Part shown: positions 36,879 through 47,173 of the stretch, piece by piece | Position numbering within the stretch: the first letter of the stretch is position 1 | Layout: each line of letters starts with the position of its first letter | DNA from: Zopfochytrium polystomum | Lineage: Eukaryota; Chytridiomycota; Chytridiomycetes; Chytridiales; Chytridiaceae | Length of the DNA stretch: 64,000 bases | NCBI GenBank assembly: GCA_025765615.1 | Contig: JAIVFJ010000020.1 | Location: 434,001 to 498,000, forward strand | Reading direction: 5' to 3' | The notes under the pieces: model-generated | Told to the model about the DNA's origin: nothing | The model's input: the letters and a program-made list of their open reading frames with translations, nothing else | Databases searched by the model: none | Position numbers and translations under genes: made by a program

Positions 36879-39371
36879 ATGCAGCAGACAGCCCAGCCTC
36901 TCGCCCTGTCGAGGCGATGGTTCGTTGGATTGATTCATTCAAACGCCGTGTTGATGACACCACGCACCCCAAAAAGGTCCTGCGAAACATGCCGCCGGCG
37001 AAAACTAAAATGCGAGGGCGAGCGTCCAACCTGCTACTACTGCGCAACGAGGAATCTCGAGTGCATCTACATCGGCACGCGCCTCCGCGAAGACGCCGAG
37101 GCAAAGAGGCTTGCTCGCATCGAAAGGCAGATTCTGCGGCTCACACACCCAAGACGGCAACGGATGGAATTTCAACCGCAGATTTCGTCTGCGTTTGAAC
37201 GGCTGTCCTTGTCGATTCACCTTTCCCCATCTGACAACCCTATTTCAAAGCCATTCCGGCTGCGGCCCGGTGCTGCACCGTGTGAGGAACTTGATTTAAT
37301 GGAGGAGTTTTTCGAACGGGCGACGCTGGTCTCAAGAGTGATACACAAGCGAACGTATCGGCTGAACTACCAGTCGATGCCGTCGTACTTACGGTGAGGA
37401 GGTTCCTTGACTGTCGTGAAACAAATCCTGATGTGCTGGTAGATTCGCTGTCTGTGCAGCCGGTGCTGGCAATCGTCCTTTCTCAAAACCGAGCCAGGAA
37501 GTGACTGATTGGTACATGGAGCAAGCGATTGCTGGACTCGACTTTGCCCTCCAGCACCCTTCCTTCGATTGCATGCAGGCTCTGCTCATATTACCACCAA
37601 CATCGTCGTGTAAGTACTCATATTCGGAGAGTTTCTGCTACTGATCTCAGTTTTACATCAGGTACACCATCGGGCTATCATTCGGAACAGCTCAGGAAAC
37701 TTGTGAGTGCACTCCCAGCAGTCGTCCGATAGAATGAGCTCACTCTCTCAAAGGCAGTGTTCCTTCGATTAGATATAGATCCTGATTACCTACCTGAACT
37801 TGGGAGCCTAAGCTGGGCGGAGAAAGAAGCCCGTCGCCGATGCTGGTGGCATCTCTTTATTGCCGACCAGAGTTAAGACACTCTTTCCCTGACGAAACTT
37901 TATCTCATCGAATTTCCTTTACCCTTGCGCAGTTTTCAGCACGATTTTGTACCGAACCCCAGCCCTCAGTCGAAGGATGTCCACAGTAAAGCCTGCTTGC
38001 GCGGAAGGAATTTGGACCAGCTCAAAGCCGCTCGCTTCTCCCAACCCCTCAGATCTAAATTGCGACACAGAGAGTCCAATCAATTGGCAGGTTCAGCTTG
38101 TCGAAATATTCCATCGCATTGCTCTGGCTTCGCGAGATCGGAATGGAGAGATGCACGCTGTGAAAGGCGAAGTCAAGCTTCTGGAGCAGCAGCTTGAGGC
38201 GGAGCTTGTGCGCTGGTGGAATGTGGTTCCCTCAACTTTTTGGAAGGTACTTGCAACTGAAGATGACTTGTACCAGTCGATGCTAGAGAATCCGGATACG
38301 TGGCTCTATGCGATAGACCTCTTTTTTCAGTACCACTCGGCGGTTTGCTTGTTGATGCGGCGAAAGACGTTGGCGCACCTTCAGGACCTGTCGTCAGCGA
38401 CCACAGATTGGAACGATTCCGCGGAGGACGTGTCCGAGCAGCTCGACAACCAAGCCGGGTTCGCGATGGGAATGAGGTCGGCAGAGAGCATTGCGAGCCT
38501 CATCTCAATGCTGGACCGCACGAACGCGTTCGTTCATCGGCTTCCAAACTTTGCCGTTTACTTCAGCGCGCAAGCAGTCGTAACGCTTTTGATTGTTCAA
38601 ATCGCTCTGAAAAATCGCTCCAGCCAACCCCGCATTTCGGCATTCAACCTCTGTCCTTCCGCGGCGACCAGTGAGCTTCCATTTGTGCCGGATGCTCTGG
38701 ACGACGAAGCGAACTGGGCGACCCTTATTGATTCATACTTATGGCTTCTTAAATCTATGACATCGTCTCGCACGCTGCCCCGGCTGTTTGCGAGATTTTT
38801 CTACAAATTTGCGGCCAATGCTCGCCGAGGCGACTGGAGATACCTTGACGGGATTGACGAAAACCAAAAGGTCCTCCTGGATGATGTCGAGTTGCCTCAA
38901 GTTACGACCAAGTCCCCTCGGCATCCAGCTGATGCGAGTGCGAATCCTTACGCTGTAACGGGGGACGTTATGATCATGACGGTGCGCAGCTATATCAGGA
39001 TGTTTCGGGCAGCCAGAGAAATTGGGCGATCCTTGTCCCCGCCACCGCCTCCGCTGGTCGAAGCGGACCCAGATCTGTTTAACCTCGGCACCGCGCAACC
39101 TGCAATGCAGACGTCGACCGTAAGCCAGTGGAATTCAGGCGCTGAAATTGGTCCCGCTATGCCGCCGCTTGGATTGTTTGAGGACAGCACCGTGCCTGGC
39201 TTGGGCGGAAACGAGGGTGGGAGTGGAGATTGCGGCTGGGTGCATCGGGATACAGCTCATCCAAATTCTATCGAAGCGTTTCTCGCGTGCGACGAAGCTG
39301 CCGAGGCGGAGCCTATGGTCGACGTGACAGAATTGTTGGACTGGCTCCTCGCGGTGCAAAATGAACAATGA
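36879..39371 (+). CDS. Zn2Cys6 fungal transcription factor
   Basis: Sequence-specific nuclear regulator of the Gal4 family. Exons 36879-37393, 37443-37607, 37662-37702, 37758-37871 and 37933-39371 join in phase to 757 residues. The binuclear zinc cluster is at residues 35-62 with exact CX2CX6CX6CX2CX6C spacing (CETCRRRKLKC ... TCYYCATRNLEC). A basic linker and short helix follow (RLARIERQILRL). The middle homology region (fungal_trans) is seen as QALLILPPTSSYTIGLSFGT and RRRCWWHLFIADQ. The C-terminus is acidic and Gly-rich, ending in DVTELLDWLLAVQNE, a plausible activation helix. MTPRTPKR (36954) is an alternative start just before the cluster. Target genes unknown. This is strong evidence of a fungal host. 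Confidence 0.9.
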
Positions 39372-39491
39372 TTCCATCGGGGTTGGCCTTGCTTGTGGTT
39401 GTGTTTTGGTGTTGTGTATGTTTGAAAGTTCATGTGTGCTGCAAACTCATTCGAAGAAACACAGAAGTTAACGTGGGAATGGAAAGAGGAC

Positions 39492-40181
39492 ATGTCAGCC
39501 GAGACCCTTCTGCTGGTACCCGACTGCGCCATCGAATCCATCGGCAGCTTCCTACCCCCAGCCGACCGATTCCGCCTCGCCACGCTTCACCGCTTGCCGT
39601 CGCTTCAAGCCTCCTCGTTCCGCGGCCTCCACAGATTCGAGTTTGACGCGGCCGCCTCCCACAACGATAAATCCCTCCTGGAGCTCCTGTGGCGGCACTG
39701 CAACGCCCACAACCTCGATCCCCGCGGCACAACCGGCGCGATCACGCATTGCAGCAAGAAGGGGGACCTCGAGATCCTGCGGTGGTGGCGGGACACGGCC
39801 GCGGACGCCCTACAGGCCGGCGCGCGGGACGGCGTGACCGAAGCGAGCCGCAGCGGGCGGGTGGACGTGCTGGACTGGTGGCAGCGCGAGAGCGGCGTCG
39901 CGCTGCGCTACGACGAATTTGCCATGGACTTTGCCAGCTCGCGCGGCCACGTCGCCGTGCTGCAGTGGTGGAAGGACAGCGGCCTCCCCGCCCGCTACTC
40001 GCCGCGCGCCATCGAGTTCGCCTGCTACAACGGCCGCATCGAGTCGCTCCAGTGGTGGAAGGACAGCGGCCTCGAACCAAAGTACCACCGCTCCGCCCTC
40101 GAGAGGGCAAAGGCCGAGGGCCGCGCTGACGTCCTGCGGTGGTGGAGGGAGAAGAGCGGGTGGGCGCAGCTGCCGTATTGA
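39492..40181 (+). CDS. F-box-like protein with WW-type ankyrin-like repeats
   Basis: Single exon of 229 residues. The N-terminus (VPDCAIESIGSFLPPADRFR) looks like an F-box-type helix pair. It is followed by at least four repeats of about 26-27 residues built on 'G.vdVLqWWkdSGL..rYs..AieFA', e.g. GHVAVLQWWKDSGLPARYSP and GRIESLQWWKDSGLEPKYH. These resemble ankyrin helices with an added WW, a repeat type I associate with large chytrid families. Likely a protein-binding adaptor, perhaps for an SCF ubiquitin ligase; partners unknown. Very GC-rich, with no intron. An in-frame upstream ATG exists at 39432; I prefer 39492, which begins directly before the conserved helix. Confidence 0.75.
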   Translation: MSAETLLLVPDCAIESIGSFLPPADRFRLATLHRLPSLQASSFRGLHRFEFDAAASHNDKSLLELLWRHCNAHNLDPRGTTGAITHCSKKGDLEILRWWRDTAADALQAGARDGVTEASRSGRVDVLDWWQRESGVALRYDEFAMDFASSRGHVAVLQWWKDSGLPARYSPRAIEFACYNGRIESLQWWKDSGLEPKYHRSALERAKAEGRADVLRWWREKSGWAQLPY

Positions 40182-41350
40182 GGTTTGTTCTGAGGACCAT
40201 CGCGGGTTGAAATACATGCTAAAATACTATCAGCAATACATTAAAACGCCCGCACCGGAAAGAAAACGTCGCAGCAACCGATGCGCGAAGATGGGCGACT
40301 GGGCACAGAAGTTGTTTATGGAGTTGTAGTGGCACAAGTATGGCTTTCAGGAGTGCTGAAGGCATCCTATAGTTTAAAAATTTCATCGGGTAGGCGGCGT
40401 TGAGGAGTCTTCATGGTGGTAAACCTTCTTCGTCCTGCAGTGTGCACGGACAAGCTTTTCCCCCAATTTTTTCAAGTTGGAAATGAGGTAAAAGGAAATT
40501 GACCGGCGCCACCGGTATAATCCACAAACCATATCAAACTGAGTCCTTTTCAATATTGCTAAAACATCACCAACACTGGTGGTGGGAAGGGGGGGAGTGT
40601 GACACTGTAATATCAACAAAAGGGGGAGAAACTTGAGGCCTTAGGCTTTGCGGAAAGTGTCAATCTGACAGCGGAGCAAGTGGGTGTATGGAGTCAGGGG
40701 GGAAAAGGGCAGAGCCGCAGAAAAGGGTCGAGCAGTGGGAGGCACTTGGTGCATGTCTGGCGGCACAGGATGTGGTGGACGCATAATAGTCTGTGGAGTT
40801 GGATTGGAAGCAGTGACTGTGCGCCGAATCCGAAGTGTTCCAGTTCAGGGACATCGTAAAAGTGGTGGTGGTGTATAGAAGCGCAGAGGCCAACTAGTTT
40901 TTTAAAACCTCAGCAAACGCAAGCAGGTTCATTAAGAAGAAATGTGTGAGGGAGTACTGCAGTTTTCCAAAGGAATCAAAGTCAAGGGAGTAAAATGTGA
41001 TGGAGGATGTTTCACCGATCACCTTTCCTTGGATAGTCGTAAGGACATCAGAAATTGCAGCGTGTGAGGACGCCAGGCTGTCAAGCCTGTGACCTCAAAT
41101 AAATGAGTGTACAACCACTTTTTCACTGATAATTGTGAGGACTATCCACCTGTCACAAAGTGTGTTATACATGCATTCGCCTGGACTTTGCTGATTTTAT
41201 TTTATTATTATTGGTTGTCTGCCTAAGCCGAAGACTGATACTTGTTGTTGCAACTACATCACCAGCCACTATTATTATTTGCGCTATTATTATTATTCTG
41301 TACAATGGCCGCAGATCAAGTGACTTGGTGTTTGCTCAGCTATCGGCATA
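40182..41350. other. Intergenic, no gene seen
   Basis: Composition drops from GC-rich to mixed after about 40300, marking the edge of the mobile-DNA region. No coding frame is convincing. ATT/TTA triplet repeats occur near 41195-41300. Confidence 0.55.
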
Positions 41351-41420
41351 GGGCTCCTTTGCTCAGTGGTTAGAGCACTCCCTTCAATTGGGAAGGTGCC
41401 AATTTGAGCCATGCTGGCTG
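41351..41420 (+). repeat. tRNA-like sequence, probable head of a tRNA-derived SINE
   Basis: GGGCTCCTTTGCTCAGTGG followed by TTAGAGCA gives a good pol III A box and D-arm. Next is a four-base-pair anticodon-type stem with a TTCAATT loop (anticodon position CAA), and a weak B-box-like segment (CCAATTTGAGCC). The acceptor stem does not close and no 3' half matches a tRNA, so it is not a functional tRNA gene. The unrelated sequence downstream (to about 41600) may be the SINE body. Confidence 0.5.
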
Positions 41421-41723
41421 TTGGTCTGCAAAGTCCACTATGTCCAGCTAAGAATCCCTCACTTTTGGAATGACTAAGGACCGAATCACTTCTGTGGGAG
41501 AAGCGCAAAATCAGATGCCCAGCCACCATGATGTAATGCCTCATATGAGTGGTATGAGAAGACAGGGCTTTGAGTATCTTTCTGTTGATGATTTTTTCTT
41601 ATTTTTTCAATTAGTACTAGGGGATGCCTCTTGACTTATAAACAGTTTTTGCGAAAAAAAAAATTTTTTTTTTTATTAAGTAACAAGGTCACATAGAGAG
41701 CTTGAGAAGCTGCATAGAATGAA

Positions 41724-42428
41724 CTAAAGCCTAAGATGATCCACCAACTCCTTGTAAACCACATTTCTGATAGTTGGTCCACCATTTTCTTGATTGTGTT
41801 TTGCAGTTATTATAAAATCTGCTGAGGATGTCACTTTTGAAAAATCAACATAGGACTGTCCATGCACAAACACATCCTCCCACATATCCAGTCCAATCTT
41901 TTTCGAAGTCTGGCCTTGGGACTTGTTCATGGACATTGCAAACACAGGTTGAACAGGAAATTGCTTTCTGGTGAACTCAAAGGGAAATCCTGAATCACTG
42001 GGTTGCAGAGAGATTCTGGGAAGGAGGAAGCTCTCCTTTCCTGCTGCCCACATCAACTTCACAGAGCAGCACGTTGGGAGCTCACATAGGATGAGGTGTC
42101 TCCCATTGCAGAGTCCATCTGTCACGTTGCAAAGGAAGATGAGAGGCATTCCCACTTTGAAAGTTAGCCTGTGGGGAGACAGGCTGGAAGGGCTAAGAGT
42201 GTTGAGGAACTTGGGGCAAATGAGAAGGCCGTCGCCTTCGTTGTCTCCAACTGGGGAGTCAGCTGAAAGTAGCTCCTGGGTATCCTGGAAGCTGCTGCAC
42301 AGCATACTCATTGAACAGATGAACCACATCATTCCTTGCAGCCAAAATACACCTGTCTGCCAGGTAGGATGCAAATACTTCCCCTGGGTGCTGAACTGCT
42401 GCACCAAAATCATCAGAGACCGCCTCAA
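41724..42428 (-). pseudogene. Helitron RepHel helicase remnant (PIF1-like C-terminal domain)
   Basis: Minus-strand frame of 234 residues matching the end of the Pif1-type helicase in Helitrons: LSPHRLTFKVGMPLIFLCN, GLCNGRHLI, then the motif VI region FAMSMNKSQGQTSKKIGLD and VFVHGQSYVDFSKVTS. The Rep nuclease and helicase motifs I-III are absent and no hairpin terminus was found. It abuts an unrelated LTR at 42482. Domestic PIF1 is unlikely because the 'GLCNG...L' block is Helitron-type. Confidence 0.7.
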
Positions 42429-42481
42429 ACAGTTACCTCATGCGAGACTGCCTTCTGAGTAAAATGAAGGAGAATTACAGG

Positions 42482-42894
42482 TGTAAACAGTCTACTCTGA
42501 GTGAGTGAGTGGAAGGAGTGAATGAAGTGGAGATGTGTGTTTGTGGGTGGTCCTTCTCCCCAACTTGGAGAGAAAGAGAAAAAACTCTGTTATGAATTAT
42601 TGATACATGATGATGATATACACGCTGTAATAGTTGCTTGGGAAGTGTGACTGGCACAGGGTAAAAACCTCTCCTATATTATCTGCTTGAGCAGAGGAGG
42701 AGGAAAACTGTTTACACTGGGTTTCCGTTCCACTTAATACTCAGAGTATTTGTCAACAGCACAAGCCAGCGCCCAGGTCTGCATTGGCGGTGGCTCACTC
42801 TCCCATGGGCATCGTGAGAACAATAACTCACAGTCACAATAGGTTTGGGACCGTCTTGTGCCTCTTGCTGCTAACCAGTCAGTTCCGCCTAACA
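42482..42894 (-). repeat. 3' LTR of truncated Copia element (inverted copy of 29022-29435)
   Basis: 413 bp, TG...CA on the minus strand, bordered on its internal side by a purine tract (AGGGGG, 42895-42900) in the position of a polypurine primer. It is the reverse complement, with scattered changes, of the solo LTR near 29 kb. Confidence 0.82.
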
Positions 42895-43422
42895 CCCCCT
42901 GCACAATGGCCATGGGCGTAGCACCTGTTATGCAAAGCGTGCGTAAGCGTCTGAGTCGACTGAAAGGGTGTTTGAAAGGTTGGAGCAGGGTCGGAGGCCA
43001 AGTAGTGAGGTCAGTTGCTGTTGCTGAGGCGTCGAGAGTGGTTTTGTGAGAATGTCTGCAATCTGGTTGCTGGTTGGTATGTAGCGTACAGGGATCTCTC
43101 CAGTGGCTACAGCTTGTCGGAGGAAATGAGCACATATGTCAATGTGTTTTGTGAGCATATGTGAGAGAGTTGAGCACTAGTGATTGCAGATTGATTCTCC
43201 TCAAGGATTGGAAGTGGCCGCTGTGCGGGGAGTTGCAATTCTGATAATATGGCTAAGAGCCATTGTGCTTCTTGGAAGGCTTCAGAAAATGAGTAGTATT
43301 CTGCTTCTGTGGAGGACAGCGATACTCGATGTTGTTTGTGTGAGACCCAAGAGACAGCAGCGCTCATGAGGAAGAAGACATATCCAGTGCGCTATGTGCA
43401 ATCTCCAGTTTCGCTCCCATAG

Positions 43423-43731
43423 TGTCAGGAACATGGCAGGACAGGGCAAGGCAGACAAGGAAACTGAGAGGAGTGATGATTGTATTGGAAACAATAATTC
43501 ACTTGAGGGATGGGACAGGTCCCCCATCCCCCTTTTATACCTTTTGAGAGCCTTCCTTGTCAAGACTCAAAGAAAGTTCCAGAAAGAGCAATTAGTAATA
43601 CAATGATACCAATGATACCAATGACAACAAGACAAGTCAGGAAAGCAAAGAAGGTTCCAGAAGGTTCCACAAGGTTCCATGAAGGAATGTTCTAGAAGGT
43701 TCCAGAGGTTTCCAGAGGGTGATTCATAATA
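43423..43731 (-). mobile_element. Nested solo LTR-like insertion with CATAG target-site duplication
   Basis: 309 bp interrupt Copia RNase H exactly between AYADASY and GSETGD. CATAG flanks it on both sides (43418-43422 and 43732-43736). One end reads TGTCAGGAAC on the plus strand. On the minus strand it carries a TATAAAAG box (about 43532-43539) and heat-shock-type pentamers, i.e. promoter-like content as in an LTR. End choice is ambiguous by a few bases because CATAG/CTATG overlaps TG/CA. Confidence 0.65.
43685..43712. promoter_or_regulatory. Array of alternating nGAAn/nTTCn pentamers (heat-shock element)
   Basis: GAA at 43685, TTC at 43690, GAA at 43695, TTC at 43700, a GAG variant at 43705 and TTC at 43710 form six units with 5-bp spacing, the recognition pattern of HSF trimers. 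More half-sites (AAGGTTCCA) occur at 43645-43680. It lies about 150 bp upstream of the minus-strand TATA box within the nested LTR, so it is placed to drive that LTR. Whether HSF binds here is inferred. Confidence 0.55.
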
Positions 43732-44440
43732 CATAGGATGCATCAGCGTATGCAGCTGGTTCAAGGGTGTCATTTGTAAAGAGCCGTAGCGGCTTGTGGC
43801 TTTGACTGTAGAATAATTCGTAGTCCCAGGTGCCTCGGAGGTAACAAAGCAGGCGGCAGAGTGCATTGCAATGGCACTGGCATGGCTTCAGTTGGAACTG
43901 GGAGAGTATATTTGTTGCAAATGCGATATCTGGTTGAGTTTGTGTTGTGAGGTATTGAATTTTCATGAGTGTGGATTGATACCAGCTTGAGTCGCTCTTG
44001 CTGAGTTTGATTGACGTTTCGTCATGCATAAAGGTGATAGACATTGGAGTTGATGCGATATCCAGGTGGTCCCACATTTTCTCTTCAGTGAGAATTGTCC
44101 TGGTGTATTCGTCTAGGCCCATCCAAATGCCTTTGGCGTTGCGCTTGAGGTGTATGCGAATCACTTGGCTGACAGTGGTTTCCTCAAGAGACATGCTGTA
44201 CTCAGCGCAAAAAGCATCCTCAATTTTTGCTATGAGGGCTGGGGTGTTGGCCACGACATTAATGTTGACAAAAACAAAGATGATTTAAAACGTTTGCTGC
44301 TGAGGGTCTACTTGAAAGAAGAGGCAGGGCTCAGCAAGAGATTGATTGAAGCTGATTTTCTCAGCAATGAACTTGCAAAGGGTCAGAAACCAGTTTTGTC
44401 CAGATTGATGAAGTCCATAGAGGCTCTTGAGAAGTTTGCA

Positions 44441-44949
44441 GAATAATTTCTTTCCATCTGGTGTGAGACTACACCGAGGTCTCAGTGATAAAGTCTAGGA
44501 ATTTATTCGCAAAAACAAGCGTGCCTGTCATAAAACCGCAAGGATCAAGACCCATATTATTACTCCCAGTTCTTTAGTTTCCAAGGCGTTATCAAAGTGT
44601 ATTTGTGGCTAGCCCGTCTTTATTATTGGGCCTGCTTTTACTACTTTTGTCTTAACAGTTTCCGTTGCGCCAGGGTTTTCTCAACATATTTTCTTTTTCG
44701 GTGACTAACAGAGACTGCCTGAACTGCCTAGGGATGGGGTGCCTGACAGGCCATACCCCAAGCCCGCCTAATTTATTATTTATTTTCAGCACTTGTACAT
44801 ACACACATAGGATTGGGAGGAGCATTTGTGGTGGATGCTCCAAGTCAAGGGGTTGACTTGTCAATTTTCTCTCTCTCTGTTTTTGGGCCATTACATTTTT
44901 CCTTTTTCTTCAATCTGATTTCTGTCCATTGGCACCAATACAGAGTCCC
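44441..44949. other. Spacer between inverted Copia fragments
   Basis: About 500 bp of AT-rich sequence separating two oppositely oriented copies of the same RT segment. No gene is seen. Confidence 0.5.
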
Positions 44950-45475
44950 TCCAAATCCATCTGGCTCACAAAGGTACGCAACTGGTTCCTGACCTTCACA
45001 AGTTCATTGTCGAGAAACTTGGCTTCAACCAATCTCTTGCTGAACCCAGCCTCTTCTTTTGAGTAGAGCTCAGCAGCAAACTTTTGAAATCATCTTTGTT
45101 TTTTTGTCGAGGACATTAATGTCATGACCAACACCCCAGCTCTTGTTGCAAAATTGAGGATGCTTTTTGTGCTGAGTACAGCGGGTCTCTCAAGGAAACT
45201 ACTGTCAGCCAAGTGATTCGCATCCACCTCAAGCGCAACACTGAAGGCATTTGGATGGGCCTGACAATTCTCACTGAAATGAAAATGTGGGACGACATCG
45301 CATCAACTCCAATGTCTGTAACCTTTATGTATAAGGAAATGTCAATTGAACTCAGTGAGAGCGACTCAAGCTGGTACACTCATGAAAATTCAATACCTCA
45401 CAGCACAAACTCAACTAGATATTGCATTCGCACCAAATGTGCTCTCCCAGTTCCAACTGAAGCCACACAAGTAAC
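44950..45475 (+). pseudogene. Copia reverse transcriptase fragment, inverted relative to 43.9-44.4 kb
   Basis: Frames give KLGFNQSLAEPSLFF and then KIEDAFCAEYS, TTVSQVIRIHLKRNTEGIW and ASTPMSVTFMYKEMSIELSE, clearly the same family as the minus-strand copy at 43900-44440 (which has ...LKRNAKGIW). The YVDD site reads as a variant and frames are broken. Together the two copies form a long imperfect inverted repeat around 44441-44949. Confidence 0.72.
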
Positions 45476-45497
45476 CCCCCCCCTCCCCACCTTTTGT

Positions 45498-45658
45498 GTA
45501 TGTGCCCGATTACCACCCAAGCAAGACAAAGTCATTGGCTTTTGAAGAGAGCAGATGGGCTGCTCCTTTCACGGAACGCTTGGCGAGTGATGAGTGGACA
45601 TTTGCAATTCCACATTTTCAGTGGCCATCCCAGAAACATTTTTCTTAACGAATTTGGT
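45498..45658 (+). pseudogene. Short coding-like remnant, family not recognised
   Basis: One plus frame without ATG reads VPDYHPSKTKSLAFEESRWA, then APFTERLASDEWTFAIPHFQ, and stops at 45656-45658. Amino-acid composition looks like real protein rather than chance, but no family is recognised. It may be the 3' end of a mobile-element or host gene fragment. Confidence 0.3.
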
Positions 45659-46480
45659 TCACCACAACGAACGAAATATTCTTTACACCAGGGATATACC
45701 CCAGACATCTGCTTCGGTTTGTGGTTGGAATTTTTTTTTTTTGTTCAATATAATGTTCTTTTTCTATACAAGCTTGGGAGAGGGGTTCTTTCATGGATTC
45801 AAGCCATGGCCCTTCAGGGTCAAAAAAGCGGAACGAAGGTTTTGTTCAGCAAACCCTGGGCCCGACCAAAGTTAAAAACGTAGATGGAGGGTAGCGCCAA
45901 AGGGCAGATGGGAAGAGAAGAAACAAAAAAAAAACGAGAAAGAAACGGCAAACCATGGCGTCAACGCCCTCTTTGGGGGGGAAGGGGGGGGGGTTTGAAG
46001 GGGAAGGCAACTCCGACGGGAGACGGGTTACCCGTTGAGGGGAACCCGTAACAACATAGAAGAAGTAAAAGAATACAAAGAAGAACAGAAAGGGGACTGA
46101 GATTAATTAAATCAGAAACACGCGCACGCACACACACACACACACACTTGCCCAGACAGGACGACAAACCCGAAACCGGCCGATCCGCTGACAACACGAT
46201 CGACTTCCCCCACACCTCTCAAACTTGGACCCGGACTCCCGTATCGGGTGGCCAGCAGCGAGGCGGCGCCCGTGGTGTGCTCGCCTTCCTTCCGAAAAAG
46301 GAGAAATTATCGATGGTCGCAATTCAGGGCGGGGGCCTGCTGCTTATGGTCTTTCTTGTCTCTCTCTCCCCCAATCGTCCCCCCTGTTCGGCAACCTATT
46401 TGCACACAGCCAAGACAAGACCAAATCGCGCAAATATCCGCAAAACAAAAAAATGAAAAAAAAGAAAAGAGAAAAATACC
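45659..46480. other. Mixed intergenic sequence, possible 5' part of the next gene
   Basis: Contains a T run near 45733, a G run (45978-45993) and a CA tract (46130-46146). An acceptor-like CAG at about 46158 could open an exon of the downstream membrane-protein candidate, but this is not secure. Confidence 0.35.
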
Positions 46481-46488
46481 AAACAAGT

Positions 46489-46575
46489 CCACTCACTGCG
46501 GCAAGAAGACATAGAACAAGAAGAAGAAAAAGAAGAAGGAGAAGAAGACGCCCTGCCACGTCGCAAGCCAGCGCG

Positions 46576-46628
<53 letters not shown>

Positions 46629-46667
46629 TCGGGCTACTTGATCCCCCCCCCATGAAGACAGGCAGAG

Positions 46668-46716
<49 letters not shown>

Positions 46717-47082
46717 ACCGGCTCTGCCCAGCACTGTGGGCGAAATGGCTGCGGCGGTAGGCTGCCTTCTCCGCAAATCAACTGGAGACTCCTGCTGCTC
46801 GTTGCCATGCCTGTCCTCGCGTACGTTCTCTTGGCTCTGACTTTCTTCTGCATCGGCCGACGGTCTTCTCGGGCGGAGGACGGCAGCAGCAACAACAACA
46901 ACAAGAGACCGGTTTTCCTCTTTGCGCGTTCGCGGCGCACAACCGCCCCACAGAAAAATCAGCCTTCCAACGCTGACCCACAGATTCATCGGACTAGTAG
47001 GAAGGCTCAATCAAGTGGGCCAGGAAGCCCACTCATGGGGTCAGTGGCTCAGTGGCTCAATGTGTCAAGGGCAGCCGAGTAG
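46489..47082 (+). CDS. Putative single-pass membrane protein (incomplete model)
   Basis: I do not recognise the family. An exon with no ATG of its own ends at 46575 (LRQEDIEQEEEKEEGEEDAL, then PRRKPAR) at a clean GTGAGT donor. The intron holds GT and GA microsatellites. An acceptor at 46760 opens a second exon whose phase fits: SPQINWRLLLLVAMP followed by a span, VLAYVLLALTFFCIG. A basic, Asn/Ser-rich tail ends at 47080-47082. Charge distribution suggests a cytosolic acidic part, one span and a basic tail. The 5' end is not found. A Copia element inserted 91 bp past the stop. The spliced frame and membrane span are the main support; a chance frame remains possible. Confidence 0.4.
46576..46714. 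repeat. GT microsatellite (46576-46627) and GA microsatellite (46672-46714)
   Basis: About 50 bp of (GT)n begin at the putative splice donor, and about 43 bp of (GA)n follow 45 bp later. Both would be intronic in the proposed plus-strand gene. Confidence 0.85.
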
Positions 47083-47173
47083 GGAGGCAGATTGCGGCTG
47101 GCGCACTCACTCCCTGACTCATCGAGTACGAGTATCACTGCTGACTGACGCCTGACTGCAGCCACATGCACTG

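Larger units (their letters stand above)
42895..44440 (-). pseudogene. Truncated, interrupted Copia pol (reverse transcriptase end and RNase H)
   Basis: Minus-strand frames give the RT end (NTPALIAKIEDAFCAEY, QPDIAFATNILSQF, LLCYLRGTWDYELFY), the RNase H start (AYADASY) and, after an insertion, its remainder (AAVSWVSHKQHRVSLSSTEA, then IPTSNQIADILTKPL). Gag, protease, integrase and the 5' LTR are missing. The RT catalytic YVDD is altered. A 309-bp LTR-like element (43423-43731) splits RNase H at codon level. Stop codons and frame changes confirm decay. Confidence 0.82.

Noticed and set aside
41351..41420. Functional tRNA-Leu(CAA) gene
   Set aside because: The acceptor stem does not pair, the anticodon stem has a mismatch and the T-arm/B box is poor; SINE head fits better.
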